A DNA stretch of 64,000 nucleotides from Palsa-504 sp963822765. GTDB taxonomy: Bacteria > Actinomycetota > Actinomycetes > Streptosporangiales > Streptosporangiaceae. The translations under genes and the position numbers were made by a program. The notes below the pieces were generated by a model. It saw only the letters and a list, made by a program, of their open reading frames with translations, ran no database searches and was not told the origin of the DNA. The DNA lies in contig CAWGJL010000012.1 in NCBI GenBank assembly GCA_963822765.1, positions 62,001-126,000 on the forward strand, in the 5' to 3' direction. This document shows, piece by piece, positions 1-8,386 of this stretch; positions within the stretch are counted from its first letter, which is position 1, and the number at the start of each line of letters is the position of its first letter.

Positions 1-472
1 CGCCGCGGCTCAGCGATGAGTCTTCACCGGTCGGGCTAAGTCGGGGTGTGCGGTCGTCGTAGCGGCGGGTGCGCTTGACCGCGGCGCGGCTGCGTTTGGC
101 TTGCAGGCGCCGCTCGTTGGCGGCCCGGCCGGGCCGCGTCGGGACGCGCGGCCGCGGCGGGGGAGCAATCGCGTCCCGGAGCAGGTCGGCCAGCCGGATC
201 CGGGCGGCCTGCCGGTTGGCAAGCTGGCTGCGCTGTTCGGACGCGGCTATGGTGAGCACGCCGCCGGCCAGGCGCCCGGCCAGGCGCTCGAGCGCGCGGG
301 CTCGCGCCCACTCCGGGAGCACGGCCGAACTCTGCACGTCGAAGGAGAGCTCGACCCGGCTGTCGGCGGTGTTGACCGACTGCCCGCCGGGCCCTGATGA
401 GCGGGAGAAGCGCTCGTGCAGTTCGGCGGCCGGTATGACCAGCCAGTTGTTTACCCGGAGATCGTCAGGCAC
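1..472 (-). CDS. arfB: ArfB-type peptidyl-tRNA hydrolase, 3' end cut by window edge
   Basis: This is a codon-independent peptide release factor (ArfB/YaeJ/ICT1 family) that rescues ribosomes stalled on mRNAs without a stop codon by hydrolysing peptidyl-tRNA. The reading frame begins at a GTG (472-470) shortly after an in-frame TAA. It carries the hallmark motif GPGGQSVN about 28 residues in, preceded by a FSRSSG stretch. The C-terminal part is very rich in Arg and Lys, as expected for the tail that enters the mRNA channel. The frame is still open at base 1, so the last residues are missing. No ATG is available and the GAGGA stretch abuts the GTG, so the start is the best choice rather than certain. 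The family assignment is firm. Confidence 0.85.
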   Translation of the reverse strand, partial: MPDDLRVNNWLVIPAAELHERFSRSSGPGGQSVNTADSRVELSFDVQSSAVLPEWARARALERLAGRLAGGVLTIAASEQRSQLANRQAARIRLADLLRDAIAPPPRPRVPTRPGRAANERRLQAKRSRAAVKRTRRYDDRTPRLSPTGEDSSLSRG

Positions 473-514
473 TCCTCGACGTTAGCCGGTACCGCCCCGG
501 TCCCGCCCGCCGGA

Positions 515-1207
515 TCAGGCCAGGCCGGCGACCAGGTCGTGCACCGGCTTGCGGCGCCCGGTGTAGAACGGGATCTCCAGCCGGGTATGCCGCCGGGCTT
601 CTGAGCCGCGCAGGTGGCGCATCAGGTCCAGGATCCGGTGCAGCTCGTCGGCTTCGAAGGCGAGGATCCACTCGTAGTCGTTGAGCGCGAAGCACGGCAC
701 CGTGTTGGCCCGGACGTCGGGGTACTCGCGGGCCATCATCCCGTGGTCGGCGAGCATCGTGCGGCGCTCGGCGGGATCGAGCAGGTACCACTCGTAGGAG
801 CGGACGAACGGGTACACGCTCAGGTAGGCACGCGGCTCCTCGTCGGCCAGGTACGCGGGGATGTGGCTCTTGTTGAACTCGGCCGGGCGATGCAGGGCCA
901 TCACCGACCAGACCGGCTCGCTGCACCGGCCCAGCCGCGTCCGGCGGAAGCGGACGTACAGGTCCTGGAGGTCATCGGAGGTCGGCGCGACCCACCAGAA
1001 CATGAAATCCGCGTCGGCCCGGAACCCCTGCACGTCGTAGCAGCCGCGGGTCACGATGCCCTTGCCCGCCGCCTGGTCGAACAGGTCGGCTAGCTCAGCC
1101 GAAGCGTTCCCGTGCCCGCCCGCGTCCAGGGCGGTGCGGTCGCTCACCCGGAACACCGACCACATCGTGTACCGGATCAGCTCGTTGAGGTCGCGTGCCT
1201 TAGCCAT
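515..1207 (-). CDS. hemQ: Coproheme decarboxylase HemQ/ChdC
   Basis: This 230-residue protein belongs to the chlorite-dismutase-like family and performs the last step of the coproporphyrin-dependent heme pathway: hydrogen-peroxide-dependent decarboxylation of coproheme to heme b. The conserved block YPFVRSYEWYLL lies at residues 132-143 and contains the tyrosine used for decarboxylation. The ADHGMM stretch places His155 as the likely iron ligand. Length and ends match actinobacterial HemQ. The ATG at 1207 is chosen because the following residues align with the family start; an AGGAGG lies only one base upstream, which is unusually close. It starts five bases after hemY stops, so the two are co-transcribed. 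Confidence 0.95.
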   Translation of the reverse strand: MAKARDLNELIRYTMWSVFRVSDRTALDAGGHGNASAELADLFDQAAGKGIVTRGCYDVQGFRADADFMFWWVAPTSDDLQDLYVRFRRTRLGRCSEPVWSVMALHRPAEFNKSHIPAYLADEEPRAYLSVYPFVRSYEWYLLDPAERRTMLADHGMMAREYPDVRANTVPCFALNDYEWILAFEADELHRILDLMRHLRGSEARRHTRLEIPFYTGRRKPVHDLVAGLA

Positions 1208-1212
1208 GCCTC

Positions 1213-2679
1213 CTATTGTCGGCCACCGCGGAGGAACTCCGTCACCTGACCGGCCGCCGCGCGGGCCGTCGCCACACAGGCGGGTATGCCGACCCCTTCG
1301 TAGGCCGCCCCGCAGACGGCCAGTCCCGGCTGGGCGGCGACGGCCGTCCGGATCCGCGCCACCCGGTCCAGATGCCCGACCGTGTACTGCGGCAAGGCCC
1401 CGCCCCACCTGGTAATCCGGTGCACGACCGGAGCGCCCGCCACCCCGGTGGCGGCGGCCAGTTCGGCGGCGGCCAGCGCGGCCAGTTCCTCGTCGGCCCG
1501 CTGCAGCAGGGCCTCCTCGCCGATGCGGCCGACCGAGCAGCGCACGATCTCCAGCGGCTCGGCGCCGGGCACCGCGTCGGCCAGGTGCGGCCACTTGACG
1601 CTGGAGAAGGTGACCGCCTTCACGGCCCGCCCGTCCACGGCCGGGACCAGGTACCCGCTCCAGCCCAGCGCGGCCAGCCCGCTCCCAGACGACGCCCCCG
1701 GAAACGCCGAACGCGGATAGGCCAGCGTGATGATCGCCATGCTCGCGTAGCTGATCTCGCCGAACGCCGTGACCGCGGCCGAGGCGCCCGGCACGCCGGC
1801 GAGCAGCCGGGCGGCCGGACGCGCGGGTACGGCCAGGATTACCGCGTCGGCGTCGATCAGCTCATCGGCGGCCGCCGATCCGACCGTGAGCCGCCAGCCA
1901 CGCCCGGCGCGGTCAGCACCAGGCGCCGGGGACAGCGCCCGGGTCATCGCAGCTGTCCGTATCTCCGCGCCCGACGCCTTGGCCAGGACGACGGGCAACT
2001 GCCCCAGTCCCCCGGACAAAGTGGTGAACACCGATCCGCCGGACCGCGTGCCGCCCGGCGGCGGGAGCAGTGACCCCGCGGCCTCCGCGAGTGACCGGTA
2101 CCGCCGCGACGCGGCAGCCAGCACGGGCATCGTCGCGTCGAAGGACAGGTCCGAGGAGCGTCCCGCGTAGACCCCGCCCAGGAGCGGGTCGACCAGCCGG
2201 TCGACCACCTCCGCGCCGAACCTGGCCCCCACGAAAGCCGCGACCGGCACGTCGCCGTCCCGCGTGACCGGCGGCAGCTCGAGGTCCTGGCTGGCCCGGG
2301 CGGCCCCCGCGTCGGACACCACCCCGGACCGGGTCAGCTCGGCCAGATCGGCCGGCACGCCCATGAACTGGCGCCGGGGCAGCGGGCGGAGCGCGCCGAG
2401 GGTCCAGATCGCCGAGGATGTGGTGCCCGGCGCCATCCGGTCACCGGCCAGCCCGACCTCGGCGATGAGCCCGGTGCCTTCCGGCCGGGTCACGAGGAGC
2501 GCCTCAGCCCCCTCGTCGACCGGCACGCCGGCCACCTCGGAAACGGACAGTTTGCCGCCCAGCCGGGGCGACCCCTCGAGCACGGTCACCCGCACCGGCT
2601 CATCGCGCAGGAAGAACGCCGCGGCCAGCCCGGCGATCCCGCCGCCCACGATCACCACGTGCGGTCGCGAAGGGTTCAT
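1213..2679 (-). CDS. hemY: Coproporphyrinogen III / protoporphyrinogen oxidase
   Basis: This is an FAD-dependent oxidase of 488 residues that in Actinobacteria oxidises coproporphyrinogen III to coproporphyrin III (also named CgoX). The N-terminus has the dinucleotide-binding GGGIAGL motif at about residues 12-18, followed by a glutamate-ended beta strand (TVLEGS) and the RLGGKL segment characteristic of the amine oxidase/HemY superfamily. The C-terminal flavin contact CGAAYEGVGIPACV is also present. Length is normal and no break is visible. It lies directly upstream of hemQ on the same strand, while hemE lies 2.1 kb further upstream, separated by two genes on the other strand. Function is secure. 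Confidence 0.95.
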   Translation of the reverse strand: MNPSRPHVVIVGGGIAGLAAAFFLRDEPVRVTVLEGSPRLGGKLSVSEVAGVPVDEGAEALLVTRPEGTGLIAEVGLAGDRMAPGTTSSAIWTLGALRPLPRRQFMGVPADLAELTRSGVVSDAGAARASQDLELPPVTRDGDVPVAAFVGARFGAEVVDRLVDPLLGGVYAGRSSDLSFDATMPVLAAASRRYRSLAEAAGSLLPPPGGTRSGGSVFTTLSGGLGQLPVVLAKASGAEIRTAAMTRALSPAPGADRAGRGWRLTVGSAAADELIDADAVILAVPARPAARLLAGVPGASAAVTAFGEISYASMAIITLAYPRSAFPGASSGSGLAALGWSGYLVPAVDGRAVKAVTFSSVKWPHLADAVPGAEPLEIVRCSVGRIGEEALLQRADEELAALAAAELAAATGVAGAPVVHRITRWGGALPQYTVGHLDRVARIRTAVAAQPGLAVCGAAYEGVGIPACVATARAAAGQVTEFLRGGRQ

Positions 2680-2835
2680 GTCACCAGCCTGGCAGACACC
2701 GCGCCGTGCCCGGTACCGCAGGGCCCGCGGCAGCTGGCCGGCGCGGACGCCTCGTGACCGCGGCGCGGCCGGGCCGGTGCGCGATCGTGATCACGGCCGC
2801 GGAACCGTCCGTACGATGCCCGCCGTCACACCGGC

Positions 2836-3822
2836 ATGGGGAACACACTGAGCTTGAACCGCCGGTCCGCGCGGACCAGGCGCACACGAACCAGCGCCGC
2901 GATCGGCGCTGTCATGCTCGCCGGGGGAATGCTGCTGGCGGGATGCTCGGCCACGTCGGCCAGTTCGGCCAGTTCGGCGGCCGCAGGGTCGGCGGTGGCC
3001 GCGCCGTCGGCCGCGGCCCTCGCACCCGGCGCCGGAGCGCCGGACTCCAGGGCCGCCGCGAGCAGCGCCACCGGGCAGGCCAACGCGGGGACCACGGCCC
3101 GGCTGACGCCCGCCAGCGACATCATCTACACCGCGCAGCTGACCGTCCGGGCGGCGAACGTCAGCTCCGCCTCGGCCCGGGCCACGCAGATCACCGAGGG
3201 TGCGGGCGGCTACGTCTCGAACGAGACCACCTCGGCCGACCCTGATCATCCGTCGCAGGCCATCGCCACCGTGCAGCTGAAGATCCCCGTCGCGTCCTAC
3301 CCGGTCATTCTCGGCCAGCTCGCGGGCGGCCTGGGCACTCAGCTGTCCCTGCAGGAGCAGGCCCAGGACGTGACCCAGCAAGTGGCCGACGTGAACAGCC
3401 AGGTCACCTCGGATCAGGCGGCCATCGTCCAGCTGCGGGCGCTGCTCGCGCACGCAGGCTCGGTCGGTGACCTGCTCCAGGTGCAGAACCAGATCAACAA
3501 CGAGGAATCCGCGCTCGAAGCGATGCAGGCCCAGCAGCGGGCGCTCAGCCACGAGACCAGCTACGCCACGGTGACCCTCACCATCCTCGGCCCGAGGGCC
3601 AAGCCGGTACCGCACCACACGAAGGCCCCGCCGTCCCTGGCCGGCGGACTCGGCGCCGGCTGGCACGCGCTCAAGGTGTCGCTGTCCTGGACCCTGGCCT
3701 TCCTCGGGGCCATCGCGCCGTTTGCCGCCATCGCGGCCATCGCGGGGTACGCGATCTACCGGGCGCGCCGGTGGGTGCTCCGGCGCAGGCCCGCCCCGCG
3801 CCCCGCGGCACCGGAGAACTAG
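2836..3822 (+). CDS. DUF4349 lipoprotein with C-terminal membrane helix
   Basis: A 328-residue exported protein of unknown function. It begins with an Arg-rich n-region and hydrophobic stretch ending in the lipobox LAGC with Cys37, so it is probably lipid-anchored outside the membrane. An Ala/Ser-rich linker follows, then a DUF4349 domain at about residues 95-255 (YTAQLTVRA, GGYVSNE, ISYATVTLTILG-like ending) containing a Gln/Glu-rich coiled coil at about 180-235. One transmembrane helix lies near residues 281-303, followed by a short basic tail. It diverges from hemY with 156 bases between. DUF4349 proteins are widespread; their role is not established. Confidence 0.85.
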   Translation: MGNTLSLNRRSARTRRTRTSAAIGAVMLAGGMLLAGCSATSASSASSAAAGSAVAAPSAAALAPGAGAPDSRAAASSATGQANAGTTARLTPASDIIYTAQLTVRAANVSSASARATQITEGAGGYVSNETTSADPDHPSQAIATVQLKIPVASYPVILGQLAGGLGTQLSLQEQAQDVTQQVADVNSQVTSDQAAIVQLRALLAHAGSVGDLLQVQNQINNEESALEAMQAQQRALSHETSYATVTLTILGPRAKPVPHHTKAPPSLAGGLGAGWHALKVSLSWTLAFLGAIAPFAAIAAIAGYAIYRARRWVLRRRPAPRPAAPEN

Positions 3823-3844
3823 CCCTGCGGGTAGCGTCCTGGCT

Positions 3845-4783
3845 ATGACAGAGAACCCGGGATGGCAGCCTCGGCACGACGACCCGCTCTTCATCTTGGC
3901 CATGGATCACCGGGCCTCGTTCGGCAAGACCCTGTTCGGGGTCAAGGACGACAACCCGAGCCCGGATCAGGTCGCGGCGATGACGTCGGCCAAGCGGATG
4001 ACCTTCGAGGGGCTGCGGGTCGCGCTGCCCGCGGTGACCTACGGGCGGGCCGGCGTACTGGTCGACGAGCGGTACGGCCAGGACGTGATCGACGCCGTGC
4101 AGGCGGGTGAGTCAGCGCACCCCGTAGTGCTGGCCGTGCCCGTCGAGGCCAGCGGGCACGACTGGTTCACCCTGGAATGGGACGACCAGTGGCTCGCGCA
4201 CGTCGAGACCATCAGGCCCGACTACAGCAAGATACTGGTCCGCGACAATCCCGACTTCGACGCAGCCGACCGTGAGCAGCAGTTTCAGCGGCTCGCTCAG
4301 GTCAGCGACGGCCTGCACGGGATCGGCGTGCCGCTGCTGTACGAGCTGCTGGTGCCCGCCACCAAGGCCCAGCTCGACCGGGCCGGCGGCGACCCCGGCG
4401 CCTACGACCGTGACATCCGCCCGGGGCTGGTCGCTCAGGTGATCGCCGACAACCAGGCGCACGGCGTCGAACCCACGTTGTGGAAGGTCGAGGGCCTGGA
4501 GACCGTCGAGGCGGCCCAGCAGGTGGCTGAGCAGGCCAAGGCCGGCGGTCGCAGCACCGACCTCATCGTGCTTGGCCGGGACGCGCCAGCCGACCGCCTC
4601 AACCACTGGCTGGAAGTGGCCAGTCAGGTCGAGGCGTTCGTCGGGTTCGCCATCGGCCGCAGCATCTGGGAGGACGCTGTGCGCGATTACGAGGCCTCCG
4701 ACCGGGGCGAGGCGGCGGCCAGTGCCGCGCGCGCCCAGATCGCCGAGCGCTACGTCGACTTCTTCGCGCAGTGGAAACCCTGA
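3845..4783 (+). CDS. DUF2090 family protein (IolC C-terminal aldolase-like)
   Basis: This 312-residue protein matches DUF2090, a TIM-barrel family that also forms the C-terminal part of some IolC proteins, where it is linked to 2-deoxy-5-keto-gluconate 6-phosphate cleavage. The start FILAMDHRASF, the internal VLVDERYG and KILVRDNPDF stretches, and the late VLGRDAP and GFAIGRSIWEDAV blocks are typical. The last resembles the phosphate-binding end of class I aldolases. The ATG at 3845 is preferred over upstream in-frame codons because the family begins here. No inositol catabolism genes are nearby, so the substrate is unknown. It is convergent with hemE, with a single base between stops once the hemE frame is corrected. 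Confidence 0.8.
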   Translation: MTENPGWQPRHDDPLFILAMDHRASFGKTLFGVKDDNPSPDQVAAMTSAKRMTFEGLRVALPAVTYGRAGVLVDERYGQDVIDAVQAGESAHPVVLAVPVEASGHDWFTLEWDDQWLAHVETIRPDYSKILVRDNPDFDAADREQQFQRLAQVSDGLHGIGVPLLYELLVPATKAQLDRAGGDPGAYDRDIRPGLVAQVIADNQAHGVEPTLWKVEGLETVEAAQQVAEQAKAGGRSTDLIVLGRDAPADRLNHWLEVASQVEAFVGFAIGRSIWEDAVRDYEASDRGEAAASAARAQIAERYVDFFAQWKP

Positions 4784-4784
4784 G

Positions 4785-5850
4785 CTAGGCCTCCGCCTGG
4801 ATCGACTCGGCGTGCACCAGGTCGGCGAGCCGGGCCAGGATGCCCGGATCGGTCTCCGGCAGCACGCCGTGCCCCAGGTTGAACACGTGCCCCTCGGCGG
4901 TCCGTCCGCGCACCGAGGATGTCCCGGGCCCGCTCCTCGACCACATCCCAGGGCGCGAGCAGGACCGCGGGATCCAGGTTGCCCTGCAGCGCCTTGCCCG
5001 GCTCCACCCGCCGGACGGCCTCGTCCAGCGGGATACGCCAGTCGACCCCGACCACGTCGGCGCCGGCCTCGCCCATCAGCCCCAGCAGCTCGCCGGTGCC
5101 GACGCCGAAGTGGATCCGCGGCACCCCACCCGCCTCCCCTCCCCCCTTCCCTGCGAGCGCGCTGAAGATCCGGCTGGTGTGCGGCAGGATCGCGTGCCGG
5201 TAGTCATCCGGTCCGACCGCGCCGACCCATGAATCGAAGAGCTGGATCGCCGAGGCACCCGCCGCGACCTGGATCTGCAGGAACGAGATGGTGATGTCGG
5301 CGAGCCGGCCGAGCAGCGCGTGCCAGAGCTCGGGATTGCCGTACATCAGGGCCTTGGTCTTGTCGTGATTCTTCGACGGCCCGCCCTCGACCAGGTAGGA
5401 CGCGAGGGTGAACGGACCGCCCGCGAAACCGATCAGCGGACGGTCGTCCAGCTCGGTGACGAGCATCCGGACCGCTTCGGTCACGTAGGGCACGTCACCG
5501 GGCTCGAGCGGGCGCAGCCGCCCCAGATCCGAGGAGCCACGGATCGGGGTGCCCACCACCGGCCCGATGCCCGCCTTGATGTCGACATCGATGCCCACCG
5601 CGCGCAGCGGCACCACGATGTCACTGAACAGGATCGCCGCGTCGACGTCGTAGCGGCGCAGCGGCTGCAGGGTGATCTCGGTGATCAGATCGGGGCGCGT
5701 GCACGAGTCGAGCATCGAGACGCCCTCGCGCACCTTGCGGTACTCAGGCAGCGAACGGCCGGCCTGACGCATGTACCAGACCGGCGTGTAGGGAACCGGC
5801 TCCCTGCGGCAGGCCTGGATGAAAGGGGATTTTTCCCGGCGCACGGTCAC
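4785..5850 (-). CDS. hemE: Uroporphyrinogen decarboxylase, with apparent frameshift near the C-terminus
   Basis: HemE removes four carboxyl groups from uroporphyrinogen III to give coproporphyrinogen III. The substrate-binding PVWYMRQAGRSLPEYR block, GFAGGPFTLASYLVEGG, and FGVGTGELL-GADVVGVDW are intact. After ARDILG (near 4913) the frame goes wrong. Shifting by one base at about 4905-4913 restores the usual ending (GHVFNLGHGVLPETDPG) and a stop at 4785, giving about 354 residues. Read literally the frame continues to 4750, inside the DUF2090 gene. One extra base is implied, either a sequencing error or a real mutation with a scrambled tail. The start is uncertain: GTG 5850 or 5844 is preferred, but an open frame extends to an ATG at 5940 through a repeated segment. 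Confidence 0.88.
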
Positions 5851-5901
5851 GTCTGGGATCGTCTCACATAGCTGCACGTCGGGGATCGTTTCATACCAGA
5901 G
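5848..5901 (-). repeat. 27-bp tandem direct repeat at the hemE start
   Basis: Two adjacent 27-base units (5848-5874 and 5875-5901) share about the first 21 positions, each containing GATCGT followed by a TCA. On the hemE strand they read TGAAACGATCCC and TGAGACGATCCC. If translated in the hemE frame they give ETIPDV twice. The duplication lies exactly where the start codon and leader should be, so it may be a duplicated leader or operator. The TGAAAC/TGAGAC core resembles the repeats upstream of the neighbouring DUF3000 gene. Confidence 0.55.
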
Positions 5902-6046
5902 CGTGGTCACCCCCTGCAGACACGCCGCCCGAGATCCCACGAATCAGCCGGGCCGCATGTCACTATCGGCAGCAACCCCTATTTAATCCGCTGCAGAGTC
6001 CGCGTTGCACCGCACCGTGTTGCAATCCCCAGAGGAGGTCGCCAGG

Positions 6047-6247
6047 ATGACCCAGCTGACCAGGTACTGCACCGGATGCGGCGACGAGCGGCCGTTCGAG
6101 CAGATGCATGCGGAGCCCGCCAGCTGCCCGGATGTTCCGGACGGCGACTGCCCGGAGTGGGGTTGTTCGGCATGCGGCGAAGCCCTGTTCATCGGCCTTC
6201 CGGTGCGCGAGCATGTCAGCAGCGGCACCGCAGCCAGGGCCGCGTAA
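6047..6247 (+). CDS. Small cysteine-rich protein, zinc-ribbon-like
   Basis: A 66-residue protein of unrecognised family. It has CTGC at residues 8-11 and CSAC at 40-43, with further cysteines at 27 and 35, a spacing compatible with one structural zinc site plus an extra Cys pair, or with redox or Fe-S chemistry. The middle is acidic (DVPDGDCPEWG). A strong AGGAGG (6033-6038) lies eight bases before the ATG at 6047, which is why this start is preferred over an upstream ATG at 6005. The gene stands alone between hemE (divergent) and the DUF3000 operon. The Cys pattern and ribosome site make it a credible gene; function is unknown. Confidence 0.65.
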   Translation: MTQLTRYCTGCGDERPFEQMHAEPASCPDVPDGDCPEWGCSACGEALFIGLPVREHVSSGTAARAA

Positions 6248-6304
6248 CCGGACCAACCGATTCCTGCCTGGTTCTAGGCTGAGACTGAACCGGCCGAACT
6301 CGCA

Positions 6305-6350
6305 TGAAACATGGTGTTTCAGCATGAAACTACGCGACGCTGCGTGAGAC
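6305..6350 (+). promoter_or_regulatory. 20-bp-periodic TGAAAC/TGAGAC repeats before DUF3000
   Basis: TGAAAC begins at 6305 and again at 6325, and TGAGAC begins at 6345, exactly 20 bases (two helical turns) apart. Each is preceded by GCA or GCG. The first half also forms a 17-bp inverted repeat, TGAAAC-ATGGT-GTTTCA (6305-6321). The array ends four bases before the first possible start of the DUF3000 gene. Such phasing suggests cooperative binding of a regulator on one face of the DNA. The binding protein is unknown. Confidence 0.55.
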
Positions 6351-6354
6351 GCGG

Positions 6355-7125
6355 ATGAGCGACACGTACGCTCGGGTCATGAGGCCTGCTGACGAGCCAG
6401 GAAAGCGGCGCCCGACGCGATCGGGGACCGGACGGCGATCGGGGACGGCGCCCAGCCTGGCGGCGGCCCCCGCGCCCGCGGAACACGCGCCGGCGGAGGA
6501 TCAGGAGCGGCCCGCGGACCGCGCCGCAAGCCCCGCGGAGGGCACATTCGCCGCGGCCGCAGCTGCGTTCCTGGCCGGCCGGGACGCGCAGACCGGGCCC
6601 GGGTTCTCCTTCGAGGACGTGCCCGCGCCCAAGCGGCTGGCCCCGTACGCCTCGGCCATCGCGGCGACCATCGAGCGGGACGGCGCGGACGTGGCCTGGG
6701 GCCGGCTGATACTGCTCTACGACCCGGATGGCCAGGAAGGCTGGGACGGCGTGTTCCGGCTGGTGGCCTACGTCCGGGCCGACGTAGAGCCGGAAATAGC
6801 GGCCGACCCGCTGCTCGGCGAGGTCGGCTGGAGCTGGCTCTCGGAAGCGCTGGACGCGCACGTCCCCGGGTACGCGGTGCCGAGCGGCACCGTGACCCGG
6901 GTGATCACCGAGGGCTTCGGGGCCAAGCGGGACGAGCTGCCGCTCACCGGGTTCGAACTGCGCGCGTCCTGGTCGCCGACCGGGTCCGGGAACCGCGCCG
7001 ACGACCATGACCTGGACGCCCTCGACCTGTCGGCGCACATCTCGGCCTGGTGCGACTGCCTGTCCGCCGCGGCCGGCCTGGAACCGCCCGGCACCCGGGC
7101 GCTGCGGCCGCCGGGGCGAGGGTGA
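6355..7125 (+). CDS. DUF3000 domain protein
   Basis: A 256-residue cytoplasmic protein of the actinobacterial DUF3000 family, function unknown. The first 60 residues are disordered and rich in Pro, Ala and Arg. The conserved domain begins near residue 60 and includes FSFEDVPAPKRLAPYA, GWDGVFRLVAYVRADVEPEIA, the Trp-rich EVGWSWLSEAL segment, and a late ELRASWSPTG. ATG 6355 is the longest start; ATG 6379 is an alternative, and neither has a strong ribosome site. Its stop overlaps the GTG of the ribonuclease D gene (GTGA), so the two are translationally coupled. Mycobacteria keep the same neighbour pair. Confidence 0.85.
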   Translation: MSDTYARVMRPADEPGKRRPTRSGTGRRSGTAPSLAAAPAPAEHAPAEDQERPADRAASPAEGTFAAAAAAFLAGRDAQTGPGFSFEDVPAPKRLAPYASAIAATIERDGADVAWGRLILLYDPDGQEGWDGVFRLVAYVRADVEPEIAADPLLGEVGWSWLSEALDAHVPGYAVPSGTVTRVITEGFGAKRDELPLTGFELRASWSPTGSGNRADDHDLDALDLSAHISAWCDCLSAAAGLEPPGTRALRPPGRG

Positions 7126-8384
7126 GCACAGACAGTGAGGTCAGCGGGCCTGGCACGCCCGTCCCGTTGCTGGAACCTCGTGATGGCCTGCCGCCGGTCG
7201 TGCAGGACGCCGACGCCCTGGCCGAGGCCGTCGGCCGGCTAGCCAACGGCCACGGGCCGGTCGCCGTCGATGCCGAACGGGCCTCGGGCTACCGCTACGG
7301 GCAGCGCGCCTACCTGGTCCAGCTCCGCCGCGGCGGGGCGGGCACGATGCTCATCGACCCCATCGCCTGCCCGGATCTGTCCGGGGTAGACGCGGCCCTG
7401 CGGGACGCGGAGGCCATCCTGCACGCGGCCTCCCAGGACCTGCCGTGCCTGGCCGAGGTCGGTTTCCGGCCGCGGCAGCTGTTCGACACCGAGCTGGCCG
7501 GGCGGCTGCTCGGCTACCCGAGGGTGGCCCTGGGCACGCTGGTCGAAGAGATACTCGGCTTCCACCTGGAGAAGGGCCATTCGGCCGCGGACTGGTCGGT
7601 CCGCCCGCTGCGGGAGGAACTGCTGCGCTACGCGGCGCTGGACGTCGAGGTGCTGATCGAGCTGCGCGACGCGCTCGCGGCCGAACTCGCCGAACAGGGC
7701 AAGACCGAATGGGCCCGCCAGGAGTTCGCGGCGGCGCTGGCGGCCAAGCCGGCCGCGGCCCGGGCGGACCCATGGCGCCGTACCTCGGGCATCCACCGGG
7801 TCCAGTCCCGCCGCGGGCTGGCCGTGGTGCGCGAGCTCTGGATGGTCAGGGACCGGATCGCCCAGGCCGCGGATCTGTCGCCGCGGCGCGTCCTGCCCGA
7901 CAGCGCGATCATCGACGCGGCACGGGCGCTGCCGACCAGCCCCCCGCAACTCTCGCGGATCAGCGGCTTCCTCGGCCGCCAGGCCCGGCGGCACGAGAAG
8001 GAGTGGCTGGCGGCCGTGACCAAGGCGCGGACCAGCGCGGATGGCGACCTGCCCGACGCCGCCGGCGGGCCGGTGCCCAGCGGGCCCCCGCCCGCGCATC
8101 GCTGGGCCGAGCGTGATCCGGCGGCCGCGGCGCGGCTGGCCGCAGCCCGCGCGGCGGTGACGGCCATCGCCGAAGCCAATAGGCTGCCGGTGGAGAACCT
8201 GCTCGCCCCGGAGACCTTGCGCAGGCTCAGCTGGGATCCCCCGCAGCCGGCCGACGCCGCAGCGGTTAGCCTGGCGCTCTCCGGGTACGGAGCAAGACCC
8301 TGGCAGGTCGAGCTCACCGCGGGGCCCCTCACCGAGGCGATGAACGCCGGGGAGGCGGAGGTAGAGAAACCAGGAGACGGCTGA
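7122..8384 (+). CDS. rnd: Ribonuclease D family 3'-5' exonuclease
   Basis: A 420-residue DEDD-type exoribonuclease acting on the 3' ends of structured RNAs. The catalytic residues are visible: D50 and E52 in VAVDAERA (Exo I), D106 in HAASQDLPCL (Exo II), and Y170 with D174 in RYAALDVEVL (Exo III, the DEDDy pattern). An HRDC domain occupies about residues 225-290 (VRELWMVRDRIAQAADLSPRRVLPDSAI), followed by a second helical region to the end. GTG 7122 is chosen because it overlaps the DUF3000 stop and places the exonuclease domain at the usual distance. dedA follows after two bases, so DUF3000-rnd-dedA form one operon. Confidence 0.93.
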   Translation: MSTDSEVSGPGTPVPLLEPRDGLPPVVQDADALAEAVGRLANGHGPVAVDAERASGYRYGQRAYLVQLRRGGAGTMLIDPIACPDLSGVDAALRDAEAILHAASQDLPCLAEVGFRPRQLFDTELAGRLLGYPRVALGTLVEEILGFHLEKGHSAADWSVRPLREELLRYAALDVEVLIELRDALAAELAEQGKTEWARQEFAAALAAKPAAARADPWRRTSGIHRVQSRRGLAVVRELWMVRDRIAQAADLSPRRVLPDSAIIDAARALPTSPPQLSRISGFLGRQARRHEKEWLAAVTKARTSADGDLPDAAGGPVPSGPPPAHRWAERDPAAAARLAAARAAVTAIAEANRLPVENLLAPETLRRLSWDPPQPADAAAVSLALSGYGARPWQVELTAGPLTEAMNAGEAEVEKPGDG

Positions 8385-8386
8385 GC

